Source: UBA2233 sp002347965 [NCBI: Nitrospirae bacterium UBA2233]
GTDB lineage: Bacteria; UBA2233
Length of the DNA stretch: 17,498 bases
NCBI GenBank assembly: GCA_002347965.1
Contig: DDYN01000053.1
Location: 1-17,498 of the forward strand
Direction of reading: 5' to 3'
Below, in pieces: positions 1-6,229 of this stretch. Under the pieces are notes generated by a model. That model was not told the DNA's origin and did not search any database. It saw only the letters and a list, made by a program, of their open reading frames with translations. Numbering within the stretch: position 1 is the first letter of the stretch; each line of letters begins with the position of its first letter. A program made the translations under genes and the position numbers.

Positions 1-27
1 AGTCTCCACGGCGTGTGTAGGATGACG

Positions 28-1167
28 ATGACAGACGAACACACCAAGGGCAACGATCTATACTGGCACGAAATTTTCGAGAATGCGACCGAGCCTATGC
101 TCGTCATCGACCAAGCGGGCGGGGTGTACGAGGCTAACCAGGCGGCTTTGAGCGCCATCGGCTATTCCAGGGAAGAGGTTCTCTCTCCCGGGTTCAACTT
201 GTTTGAAAAAATCATCCACCCCAAAGACAAAGAGCAGCTCCTTGGCGGGTTTGCCTATTTAATAGAGCTTAACGAGCCGCTCCGCTTCCGGCTGAATGCC
301 TACGCCAAGGACGGGAGGAAGATACCCACGATCTCCTCGTTCCGGAAGCTTAGCCGCATGGAGGGCTGGGATACCGACCGGTTCGTTATCGCATTTATGG
401 ACATTTCGGAGTTCAAGGCGCTCGAAAGGGAGCTTCAATCTACCCTGGATGTCCTGGGCTCTGTTTTGCACAAAGCCGAACGGGGCGATCAGGATGCCGT
501 TGTACCCTTGGATCGTGTTCCCGAGCGCTACAGGCCGGTAGGAGAAACGATCAACGGGCTGCTTCAGGAAGCGAGGCGTTCTCGGTTGGAGCTGCTAGAA
601 ACGCTCGAAGTCCTTACGGAAGCGCTCAATCATACCTTGAAAGGCGAGCCGGCCGTTATCATGGTTCAGAGGCTTCCCGAGCGCTACAGGCCGGTAGGAG
701 AAACGATCAACAGGCTGGTAGACGAGACCTTTTTAAGGGAGGCCGAGCTCAAAAAAATAAAGGAGCAGCTCGAAGAAACGCTGCAAGCCCAGGCCGAGAC
801 GATCAAGGAGCTTTCCACGCCCGTCATCCCCGTTTGGGGCAGAATTCTTATGGCGCCGTTGCTAGGCAGCTTCGATAGCGTCAGGATGCATGAGCTTAGC
901 GAGACCCTTCTTGAAGCTGTGGCCACACAAAAGCCCCTGACAGTGCTTCTTGATTTATCGGCGTTGGCGCACGTGGACACGCAAGTCGTGGGCGAGCTCG
1001 TCAAGCTCATCGCTGCCGTCCGGATCCTTGGCACGCAGGCGGTCTTGGTCGGTATAAAGCCCCACCTTGCCCAGAGTCTCGTCCACATCGGGGCGAGCCT
1101 TGAGAATATCCCGACGTACGCGACGCTCGAACAAGGGCTTCGAGCGGCCATGGCCAGGCAGGCCTAA
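28..1167 (+). CDS. PAS - HAMP-like repeat - STAS signalling protein (RsbR-type)
   Basis: Cytoplasmic sensor-regulator of 379 residues. A PAS domain occupies about residues 10-130 (ENATEPMLVID, then GYSREEV, ending in FMDISEFKALE). It is followed by two HAMP-like helical units of 52 residues (repeats PERYRPVGETIN at 165-176 and 217-228), a short coiled coil, and a C-terminal STAS domain at about 262-379. The STAS part has the RsbR/RsbS signature: DLSALAHVDTQVV, then LVGIKPHLAQS. In Bacillus RsbR the Thr of the VDT motif and the Thr of the AQT motif are the two sites phosphorylated by RsbT; here the first is kept (T318) and the second is Ser (S350). This suggests a stressosome-like or partner-switching role, but no RsbS or RsbT gene is in the window. 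GTG at 13 and ATG at 22 are also possible; ATG at 28 is preferred because AGGA lies 5 nt upstream. No membrane segment is seen. rmuC follows after 3 nt. Confidence 0.85.
   Translation: MTDEHTKGNDLYWHEIFENATEPMLVIDQAGGVYEANQAALSAIGYSREEVLSPGFNLFEKIIHPKDKEQLLGGFAYLIELNEPLRFRLNAYAKDGRKIPTISSFRKLSRMEGWDTDRFVIAFMDISEFKALERELQSTLDVLGSVLHKAERGDQDAVVPLDRVPERYRPVGETINGLLQEARRSRLELLETLEVLTEALNHTLKGEPAVIMVQRLPERYRPVGETINRLVDETFLREAELKKIKEQLEETLQAQAETIKELSTPVIPVWGRILMAPLLGSFDSVRMHELSETLLEAVATQKPLTVLLDLSALAHVDTQVVGELVKLIAAVRILGTQAVLVGIKPHLAQSLVHIGASLENIPTYATLEQGLRAAMARQA
518..717 (+). repeat. Near-identical direct repeats inside the PAS-STAS gene
   Basis: A 44-bp sequence at 518-561 recurs at 674-717 with one difference (G versus A in the codon after ATCAAC). 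The copies are 156 bp (52 codons) apart and encode the conserved end of each HAMP-like unit (PERYRPVGETIN). The sequence between the copies is much less similar to the sequence before the first. The repeat therefore looks either recently duplicated or homogenised by gene conversion. Confidence 0.9.
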
Positions 1168-1170
1168 GGG

Positions 1171-2520
1171 GTGGAAGCGCTCGCTCTTGGAGCGTTCGCC
1201 CTCGGCACTTGCCTTGGAGGGGCCATGGTGTGGTGGCTGGTACGCATACAGCGATCCCCGGCCCTTGCGTTTCTCGAAGAACAGCTTGTCAAGAAAGAAG
1301 AAGACCTAAAATCGATCCAGGCTGAACTCGGGAACGAACGCTCAAGCCGGGTCGAGCTCCAAACCAGGCTTGAAGAGGCCAGAGTTCGACTGGAAGAGGA
1401 GCGGAGCTTGCTGCAAGACGCCGAAAAGCGGCTCACCGACACCTTTCAGGCGCTTTCCCAGCAGGCTCTGGGGCGCTTTATCGAGCTTGCAAAGCCCTCG
1501 TTCGAGGGGTTGCTCGAAGGGGCCAGGGGCGACATGAGGGCCAACAAGCAGGCCTTTGAGGGGATGATTATTCCCATAAAAGACCTTCTAAAGAATTACG
1601 ACGAGGTCTTAAGGCAGACCGAGGCCAAAAGACAGCAGGAGTTCGGCGGTCTGATCGCCCAGGTGCAGGCCTTGGGTCAGGCGAGCGAGGTGCTTAAGAA
1701 GGAGACGGCCAACCTCGTTCAGGCGCTCAGGACGCCGACCGTCAAGGGTCGCTGGGGAGAGATGACGCTAAAGCGGCTTGTCGAGCTTGCCGGAATGACG
1801 GAACACTGCGATTTTTGCGTGCAAGTTTCCGTGGAGCGCGAAGACGGCACATTAAGGCCCGATATGGTGGTTTCTCTACCCGGAGGGGCAAGCATCGTCG
1901 TGGACGCAAAGGTTTCGCTGAACGCCTACCTCGAAGCGCTCGACGCTAAAGGCGAAGAGGGCCAAACAGAGGCCCTTAAGCGCCATGCCAAGCAGGTGGC
2001 CGAGCACATGCGCAAGCTCGCCAAGAAGGCCTATCCAAGCCAGCTCGCCCAAGCCCACGAGTTCGTCGTCATGTTCTTGCCGGGTGAGCCGTTATTTAGC
2101 GCGGCCGTCCAGAATGAGTCGGGACTGATCGAGGAGGCCATCCAAAAGCGCGTGCTGATCGCGACGCCGACGACCTTGATGGCGCTTTTGAGCACCGTGG
2201 CCCACGGATGGCGGCAAGAGAGGCTCCACAAGAACGCGCTGTTGCTCCAAAAACTGGGCGCCGAGCTATACGAAAGGCTTGCGACCTGCACGAAGCACTT
2301 GGACGACCTTGGCAAGGCGTTAGGCAAAGCAACCCATGCGTACAACGCATCTGTCGGGTCGCTGGAATCGAGGGTTCTTGTGACTGCAAGGCGGTTCCAA
2401 GAGTTAGGCGTTCCCATGAAAGAAGAAATCAAGCTGCTCGAGCCGTTGGAGATGACCCCTAGGCAGCCCACGGGAATGTCCGGGGAAGACGCCCTCGCGG
2501 CCGAGCGTTCGGCCCCCTAA
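1171..2520 (+). CDS. rmuC: DNA recombination protein RmuC family
   Basis: A 449-residue RmuC-family protein. An N-terminal membrane anchor lies at about residues 3-26 (LGAFALGTCLGGAMVWW). A long charged coiled coil covers about 30-190, followed by the nuclease-like RmuC domain with the family blocks RWGE (about 194), RPDMVV, VVDAKVSLNAYLEAL, FVVMFLPGEPLF and LIATPTTLMALL. E. coli RmuC limits inversions at short inverted repeats and is thought to be a membrane-tethered nuclease or scaffold; its exact activity is not settled. Length is normal for the family. The start is GTG three bases after the previous stop, with AGGCAGG about 8 nt upstream, so translation is probably coupled to the PAS-STAS gene. 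A functional link between the two is not evident. Confidence 0.92.
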   Translation: MEALALGAFALGTCLGGAMVWWLVRIQRSPALAFLEEQLVKKEEDLKSIQAELGNERSSRVELQTRLEEARVRLEEERSLLQDAEKRLTDTFQALSQQALGRFIELAKPSFEGLLEGARGDMRANKQAFEGMIIPIKDLLKNYDEVLRQTEAKRQQEFGGLIAQVQALGQASEVLKKETANLVQALRTPTVKGRWGEMTLKRLVELAGMTEHCDFCVQVSVEREDGTLRPDMVVSLPGGASIVVDAKVSLNAYLEALDAKGEEGQTEALKRHAKQVAEHMRKLAKKAYPSQLAQAHEFVVMFLPGEPLFSAAVQNESGLIEEAIQKRVLIATPTTLMALLSTVAHGWRQERLHKNALLLQKLGAELYERLATCTKHLDDLGKALGKATHAYNASVGSLESRVLVTARRFQELGVPMKEEIKLLEPLEMTPRQPTGMSGEDALAAERSAP

Positions 2521-2631
2521 CCCTTAAGGCGCTCGGGCATACCAGGCCGTATTGCGCCCCGTTGGGACAGGCGTGCAAATTGGGTAAAATTGCAGTATAG
2601 AAGTGTAGAATAAGTCAAAAAGGAAGCAGGC

Positions 2632-3879
2632 GTGATTCCCGAAGCGTTGCTTAGCCAAAAAGACTTGGAGCTCGTCGAGCGCGTGCGGGAGTTTGTCGCG
2701 GGCGTCCCGAAAGAGCTGTTGGCCCAAATGGACAACGACGAGGTTCGCTATCCCAAGGATTATCTACTCGAAGCAGGCAAGCGCGGGCTTTTGGGCCTTC
2801 GGTTTCCCAAAGCCTACGGGGGAGGAGGCCTTGGCTGGCGTGAAGAGCTCCTTGCGCTGGAAGAGGTGGGGGTACTTGGAACGTCGCTTGCGTGTCTGTA
2901 CTCGCTTATTTCCATCGTAGGCGAGGCGATCGTGAACTTCGGGACGGAGGCCCAAAAAGAGCGCTACCTCGTGCCGATGCTCAAGGGGCAAATGGGCGCG
3001 GCCGAGGCGTTGACCGAACCCCGCGGCGGCTCGGATTTCTTCGGAGCGACGACGCGGGCTGTTCGCGAGGGGGACGCCTTCTACTTGACGGGCCAGAAAC
3101 GGTTCGTCGTGGGGTCCGAGGGGGCGGACGTATTCTTGCTCTATGCGACACTCGACGGGATAGACGACCCTAAGCGTGCGATGACGGCGTTTTTGGTCGA
3201 GCGGGCCGAAGGGCTCGAGGTTCGCCACCTATACGGGCTGATGGGCACGCGTGGCGGCGGGACGGGCCGAATCGTGCTTAAGAACGTCCGCGTGCCTATC
3301 GAGAACGTACTTGGCGGCGTGGAAGGCCTTGGCCGGGGGACGGAGGTGTTTAACCGGATGATGATCCCAGAGCGTCTCACCTCGGCCGGGGGGTCTGTTG
3401 GGATGGGAAGGGCGGCGCTTGAGGTGGCCGCGGCCTACTCAGACAAGCGCAAGGCCTTCGGTGAAAAGATCCGGCGCTTCCAGGCCGTGAGCTTCAAGGT
3501 CGCAAAGAGCGTTACGCTGCTCGATTGTGCGAGGGCGCTCAACTTCACGGCCGGCGAGCTTGCCGACAAAACAGGCCCCACGGGACAAACAAGGCGGTTT
3601 GTGTCCGAGGCCAAAAGGTTTGCCACGGACGCGGCTTGGAAGGTCGTAAACGAGGCGATGCAGGTGATGGGCGGAATCGGCTACACGAACGTCTACCCTA
3701 TCGAGCGGCTCTTGCGCGATACCCGGCTGATAACGATCTGGACGGGTACGAACGAAATCATGGACTTGCTGATCCAGCACGAATACTTCAGAGAGTTGCT
3801 ATCTAGCCCCAAAAAAACCCGCAATGTGGAAGAAGACGCCCAGGGGGCGGAGTACGAAGAAGAAAAGGTGTACGAATAA
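2632..3879 (+). CDS. Acyl-CoA dehydrogenase family flavoprotein
   Basis: A 415-residue acyl-CoA dehydrogenase: helical N-domain ([12 protein letters not shown] at about 58-69), beta domain with [10 protein letters not shown] (126-135), and C-domain with [14 protein letters not shown] (343-356). It is expected to oxidise an acyl-CoA to the enoyl-CoA using FAD and pass electrons to ETF. The usual catalytic Glu of MCAD/SCAD, in the YEGT motif, is replaced by Thr (T371 in IWTGTNEI). A Glu sits at E247 in PERLTSAGG, the place used by isovaleryl-CoA and long-chain acyl-CoA dehydrogenases. The substrate is unknown; branched or long acyl-CoA is a guess from that feature. The C-terminal 25 residues are an acidic tail ([13 protein letters not shown]) not typical of the family. 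The start is GTG with AAGGAAG 5-6 nt upstream. No ETF genes are in view. Confidence 0.9.
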   Translation: MIPEALLSQKDLELVERVREFVAGVPKELLAQMDNDEVRYPKDYLLEAGKRGLLGLRFPKAYGGGGLGWREELLALEEVGVLGTSLACLYSLISIVGEAIVNFGTEAQKERYLVPMLKGQMGAAEALTEPRGGSDFFGATTRAVREGDAFYLTGQKRFVVGSEGADVFLLYATLDGIDDPKRAMTAFLVERAEGLEVRHLYGLMGTRGGGTGRIVLKNVRVPIENVLGGVEGLGRGTEVFNRMMIPERLTSAGGSVGMGRAALEVAAAYSDKRKAFGEKIRRFQAVSFKVAKSVTLLDCARALNFTAGELADKTGPTGQTRRFVSEAKRFATDAAWKVVNEAMQVMGGIGYTNVYPIERLLRDTRLITIWTGTNEIMDLLIQHEYFRELLSSPKKTRNVEEDAQGAEYEEEKVYE

Positions 3880-3925
3880 GCGGTTGGGCGTGGTTTTGTC
3901 AAAGGCTAAGGAAGGACGAACGACG

Positions 3926-3932
3926 AAAGGAG
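3926..3932 (+). promoter_or_regulatory. Ribosome binding site deciding the NiSOD start
   Basis: AAAGGAG lies 5 nt before ATG 3938. It rules out the longer reading frame from 3824, which would overlap the acyl-CoA dehydrogenase and bury the signal peptide in the interior. Confidence 0.85.
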
Positions 3933-3937
3933 AAAAA

Positions 3938-4417
3938 ATGTCGCGGCGTTTAGGCGGTATTTTGGCGGTGTTTTTGGCCTTTTTCGCTTTAAGTTTGGGG
4001 TTTTTGCCCGCAAGCGCCCTATGCCATTGCCAGCTTCCTTGCGGGATTTACGACGATCCTCTGCGCTTTAAAGAAATGGAAGAGTCCATAGCGACGATCG
4101 AGATGGCGATGAAGCAGGTTCAAGCCCTTCAAAAGCAAGGGCCGGAGGCTGCTCCTCAGTTGATCCGTTGGGTGGCCAACAAAGAAGAGCACGCCAAGAA
4201 GGTCCAACAAATCGTGGCAGAGTACTTTCTCACGCAAAGGATCAAGCCCGCAGCCCCCGGGAACGAGGAAGCCAGAAAGGCCTATCTGCAGCAAATCGAA
4301 ACCCTGCATCAAATCCTCGTTGCCGCGATGAAGACAAGGCAAAGCACAAACCTTGACGACGCAGATATCCTAAGAAAGCTTGTGGATCGCTTCAAGCAGG
4401 TTTATGGCAAGCAATAA
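3938..4417 (+). CDS. sodN: Nickel superoxide dismutase with Sec signal peptide
   Basis: A 159-residue precursor. Residues 1-29 form a typical signal peptide: MSRR, then a hydrophobic run (LAVFLAFFALSLGFL), then PASALC. It is directly followed by the nickel hook HCQLPCGIYDD (H30, C31, C35). In NiSOD the mature N-terminal His and two Cys of HCxxPCGxYDP bind nickel, so processing must occur exactly before H30; A-L-C at -3 to -1 is acceptable for signal peptidase I. The rest matches the helical NiSOD body (KEEHAKKVQQIVAEYF, RIKP, then the C-terminal helix). The mature length of about 130 is slightly above the 117 of the Streptomyces enzyme. It disproportionates superoxide, here probably in the periplasm or outside the cell. 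No SodX processing protease lies next to it, which fits signal peptidase doing the maturation. It is 58 bp after the acyl-CoA dehydrogenase stop and may share its transcript. Confidence 0.92.
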   Translation: MSRRLGGILAVFLAFFALSLGFLPASALCHCQLPCGIYDDPLRFKEMEESIATIEMAMKQVQALQKQGPEAAPQLIRWVANKEEHAKKVQQIVAEYFLTQRIKPAAPGNEEARKAYLQQIETLHQILVAAMKTRQSTNLDDADILRKLVDRFKQVYGKQ

Positions 4418-4514
4418 GCGAGCTTTTGGGGTGTAGACTAGCCAAGTAGCATTCTTTGTGCATGGCTTAAGGCGTAGCAGGCCCTTTCGTCTTTTGTTGG
4501 TATATCGGCAACAT

Positions 4515-4546
4515 GGCCGGTTAAGCTCGGCCTTTGTTCGGCTTAA
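4515..4546 (+). terminator. Possible weak terminator between sodN and plsC
   Basis: The 194-bp gap 4418-4611 holds overlapping hairpins: GGCCG / CGGCC (4515-4519 with 4528-4532, followed by only TTT) and TTAAGC / GCTTAA (4521-4526 with 4541-4546). The two are mutually exclusive. Stems are short and the U-tract is poor, so termination may be partial. Nothing else recognisable is in this gap. Confidence 0.3.
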
Positions 4547-4595
4547 GCAGCAATCGGTTCGCACGGGTCTGGCGGCCCATTCCTACATGCTTTAG

Positions 4596-4604
4596 TGAGG
4601 AGGT
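4596..4604 (+). promoter_or_regulatory. Strong ribosome binding site for a TTG start
   Basis: TGAGGAGGT, almost a perfect anti-16S match, lies 7 nt before TTG 4612. It fixes the unusual TTG start of the acyltransferase. Confidence 0.85.
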
Positions 4605-4611
4605 CTAGGTC

Positions 4612-5355
4612 TTGAAGCCGCGTTTTTTCAAAAAATTATGGATTATGGCCGTGAGCGTTTATCTCACGCTCCGGATCTCTTTGGGCGCCCTGTATGGCTT
4701 TTATCTCAGGGGCCTTAGAGGCGGGGAATTCCGAAGCTACTGCGACAACCTGTTTAAGTGGTGGGCGAGCAAGGTGCTGAATGCCGTCCGGGTTCGCTAC
4801 ACGATTAACAACCCCTACGGCGTCCGAATCGAGCCAAACAAGCGCTACATGGTCATGTCCAACCACCGAAGCCACTACGACATCCCGCTGATCGTCCTGT
4901 CCTTTCCGGATAGCATAAGAATGCTCACGAAAAAAGAGCTGTTCAAGGTTCCTATCTGGGGCCCCGGCCTTCGGGTTGCAGAGTTCGTCTCTGTCGATCG
5001 CAGCAATATAGGGCAAGCAAAAAAAGACCTTGCGCGCGCAAGAGCTGCCATGGAAAGCGGGATTGTGCTTTGGGTAGCGCCCGAGGGAACCCGTTCGCGC
5101 AACGGTCGTCTCGGGCGCTTTAAAAAGGGCGGGTTTATCACGGCCATCGAAGCCGGGGCCACAATCATCCCGGTCGGCATTGTTGGGTCCGAAAAGGTTT
5201 TGCCCCCCAAGACGTGGGATTTTTCCCTCGATCAGAGTGTCTCGATCCATATCGGAGCCCCGATCGATGCTTCCAAGTATACCCTTGAACAAAAAGACCA
5301 GCTCATAGAGGACGTCCGCAGCTCTATTGCCCTGTTGTGTGGTGAGTCTATCTAG
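4612..5355 (+). CDS. plsC: 1-acyl-glycerol-3-phosphate acyltransferase (PlsC family)
   Basis: A 247-residue membrane-associated acyltransferase that transfers an acyl chain to position 2 of lysophosphatidate or a related lysolipid. Motif I NHRSHYD (N84, H85, D90) gives the catalytic HX4D. Motif II is around FVSVDRSN (125-132), motif III is PEGTRSRNGRLGRFKKGG (E158), and motif IV is in IIPVGIVG. An N-terminal hydrophobic segment (about 9-31) should anchor it. The start is TTG behind a very good ribosome binding site. The length is typical. It could acylate diacyl or ether-type intermediates; the AGPS-like gene at 13003 makes an ether-lipid role worth considering, but they are not in one operon. 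Confidence 0.88.
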   Translation: MKPRFFKKLWIMAVSVYLTLRISLGALYGFYLRGLRGGEFRSYCDNLFKWWASKVLNAVRVRYTINNPYGVRIEPNKRYMVMSNHRSHYDIPLIVLSFPDSIRMLTKKELFKVPIWGPGLRVAEFVSVDRSNIGQAKKDLARARAAMESGIVLWVAPEGTRSRNGRLGRFKKGGFITAIEAGATIIPVGIVGSEKVLPPKTWDFSLDQSVSIHIGAPIDASKYTLEQKDQLIEDVRSSIALLCGESI

Positions 5356-5388
5356 GGAGCCTCTCCGCCGCCTCGCCGTCTCCGAAGG

Positions 5389-5428
5389 CGTGAGCCTGGA
5401 GAGCGCGCCTGCGCCCTGCAGGCTCACG
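5389..5428. terminator. Perfect 10-bp inverted repeat in convergent intergenic region
   Basis: CGTGAGCCTG (5389-5398) pairs perfectly with CAGGCTCACG (5419-5428) around a 20-nt GC-rich loop. It sits between the convergent plsC and rhodanese genes, so it could stop transcription from either side, but no U-tract follows on either strand. It may instead act as an RNA-stabilising 3' structure or a Rho-assisted stop. Confidence 0.4.
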
Positions 5429-5447
5429 AAGGTGCGAACACGCGGGG

Positions 5448-5485
5448 CAAACCCAGCCCAAAGTCTAGGGTGCAGGCTTGGTTTG
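5448..5485. terminator. Second stem-loop in the same convergent region
   Basis: CAAACCCAGCC (5448-5458) and GGCTTGGTTTG (5475-5485) form an 11-bp stem with one mismatch and a 16-nt loop. It lies just beyond the stop of the minus-strand rhodanese. No U-tract follows. It probably marks the 3' end of that message. Confidence 0.3.
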
Positions 5486-5495
5486 GGTTCAACCA

Positions 5496-6152
5496 CTACT
5501 GCTCCACAGGGAGCCCGGCCTCAATCCAGCCGCCAACCGTTCCGCCAAACAGGTTGTAGACGTCCGTGTAGCCGTAGGTGATGGCCAATAGACCGGCCAT
5601 GTACGAGCGGGCTCCCGACTGGCAGATGAACACCAGAGGCTTGTTCTTGTCAATTTTTCCGGATTGCAGTGCCGCGTTGACATCCTGGAGTTGGATGTTG
5701 ACGGCTCCCGGGATATGGGCCTGGGCATACTCGTCCGGGGTCCTCACGTCAATGCGCTGGAGGTCTGGGTTCTGCCGCATCATCTGGCTGAGCTCTCTCC
5801 CTGAAATGTTGATCGGTTCCTGCCCTGTGGACTCTTTAACTAGCGGTCCGACAAAGTCGTACATGAGCGATTCAATGGGGTTGACGACGACAGGGATCGC
5901 ACCCTGCATGAGCGGGTTTGTGAGCATTGCCCCAAGGATAGGCTGCATACCGCCCATCAGCTGAGTCATGGGGATAAGCACAGCCCTTAGGGCTTCTGGG
6001 GTGGCAAGGGGGGCGGATATGGGCGTTGAAACCTGTGCCGAGGACCCGACCAAAGGGCCGATAGACTGGGTAACCTGCGTGGCAAAAACGCTAGGACAGG
6101 CAAAGATCATCCCAGCTCCCGTAAGGCTTGCGATTAGCCTCGTTCTTTTCAT
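5496..6152 (-). CDS. Exported single-domain rhodanese-like protein
   Basis: A 218-residue precursor. The signal peptide spans residues 1-24 (MKRTR, hydrophobic core, SVFA before TQ). Residues 25-110 are low-charge and rich in Pro, Met, Ala and Val and are not recognised. The rhodanese domain covers about 112-218: IDVRTPDEYAQAHIPGAVN, then catalytic loop FICQSGARSY with C177, then GGTVGGWIEAGLPV. Rhodaneses carry sulfane sulfur as a persulfide on this Cys; the loop is the usual CxxGxR type, so persulfide transfer in the periplasm is likely, with unknown donor and acceptor. AAAAAGGAG lies 7 nt before the ATG. It follows the larger two-domain rhodanese at 78 bp, with a terminator-like hairpin between. 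Its second-domain neighbour shares the YMA..L pattern, so the genes are probably related paralogues. Confidence 0.88.
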   Translation of the reverse strand: MKRTRLIASLTGAGMIFACPSVFATQVTQSIGPLVGSSAQVSTPISAPLATPEALRAVLIPMTQLMGGMQPILGAMLTNPLMQGAIPVVVNPIESLMYDFVGPLVKESTGQEPINISGRELSQMMRQNPDLQRIDVRTPDEYAQAHIPGAVNIQLQDVNAALQSGKIDKNKPLVFICQSGARSYMAGLLAITYGYTDVYNLFGGTVGGWIEAGLPVEQ

Positions 6153-6185
6153 GACCCACTCCTTTTTGTTTTGTTGCTCATGAAA

Positions 6186-6211
6186 GCGGGCGGTAAAGGC
6201 TTACCGCCCGC
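6186..6211 (-). terminator. Terminator or attenuating hairpin between the two rhodanese genes
   Basis: GCGGGCGGTAA (6186-6196) and TTACCGCCCGC (6201-6211) form a perfect 11-bp stem with a 4-nt loop. Read on the minus strand it follows the stop of the two-domain rhodanese by 18 nt and is followed by TTTCATG, a short U-run. It could end most transcripts while letting some continue into the second rhodanese gene, which starts 33 nt later. Confidence 0.65.
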
Positions 6212-6229
6212 CGTTGCATGCATAAAACT

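Noticed and set aside
684-1151. 155-residue minus-strand frame opposite the STAS domain
   Set aside because: Ser- and Arg-rich shadow with no independent support.
3824-3937. N-terminal extension of NiSOD to ATG 3824
   Set aside because: It overlaps the acyl-CoA dehydrogenase 3' end, lacks a ribosome binding site, and would place the signal peptide internally.
4636-5496. 286-residue minus-strand frame opposite plsC
   Set aside because: It is the complement of a clear PlsC gene, has no recognisable domain or ribosome binding site, and is a coding shadow.
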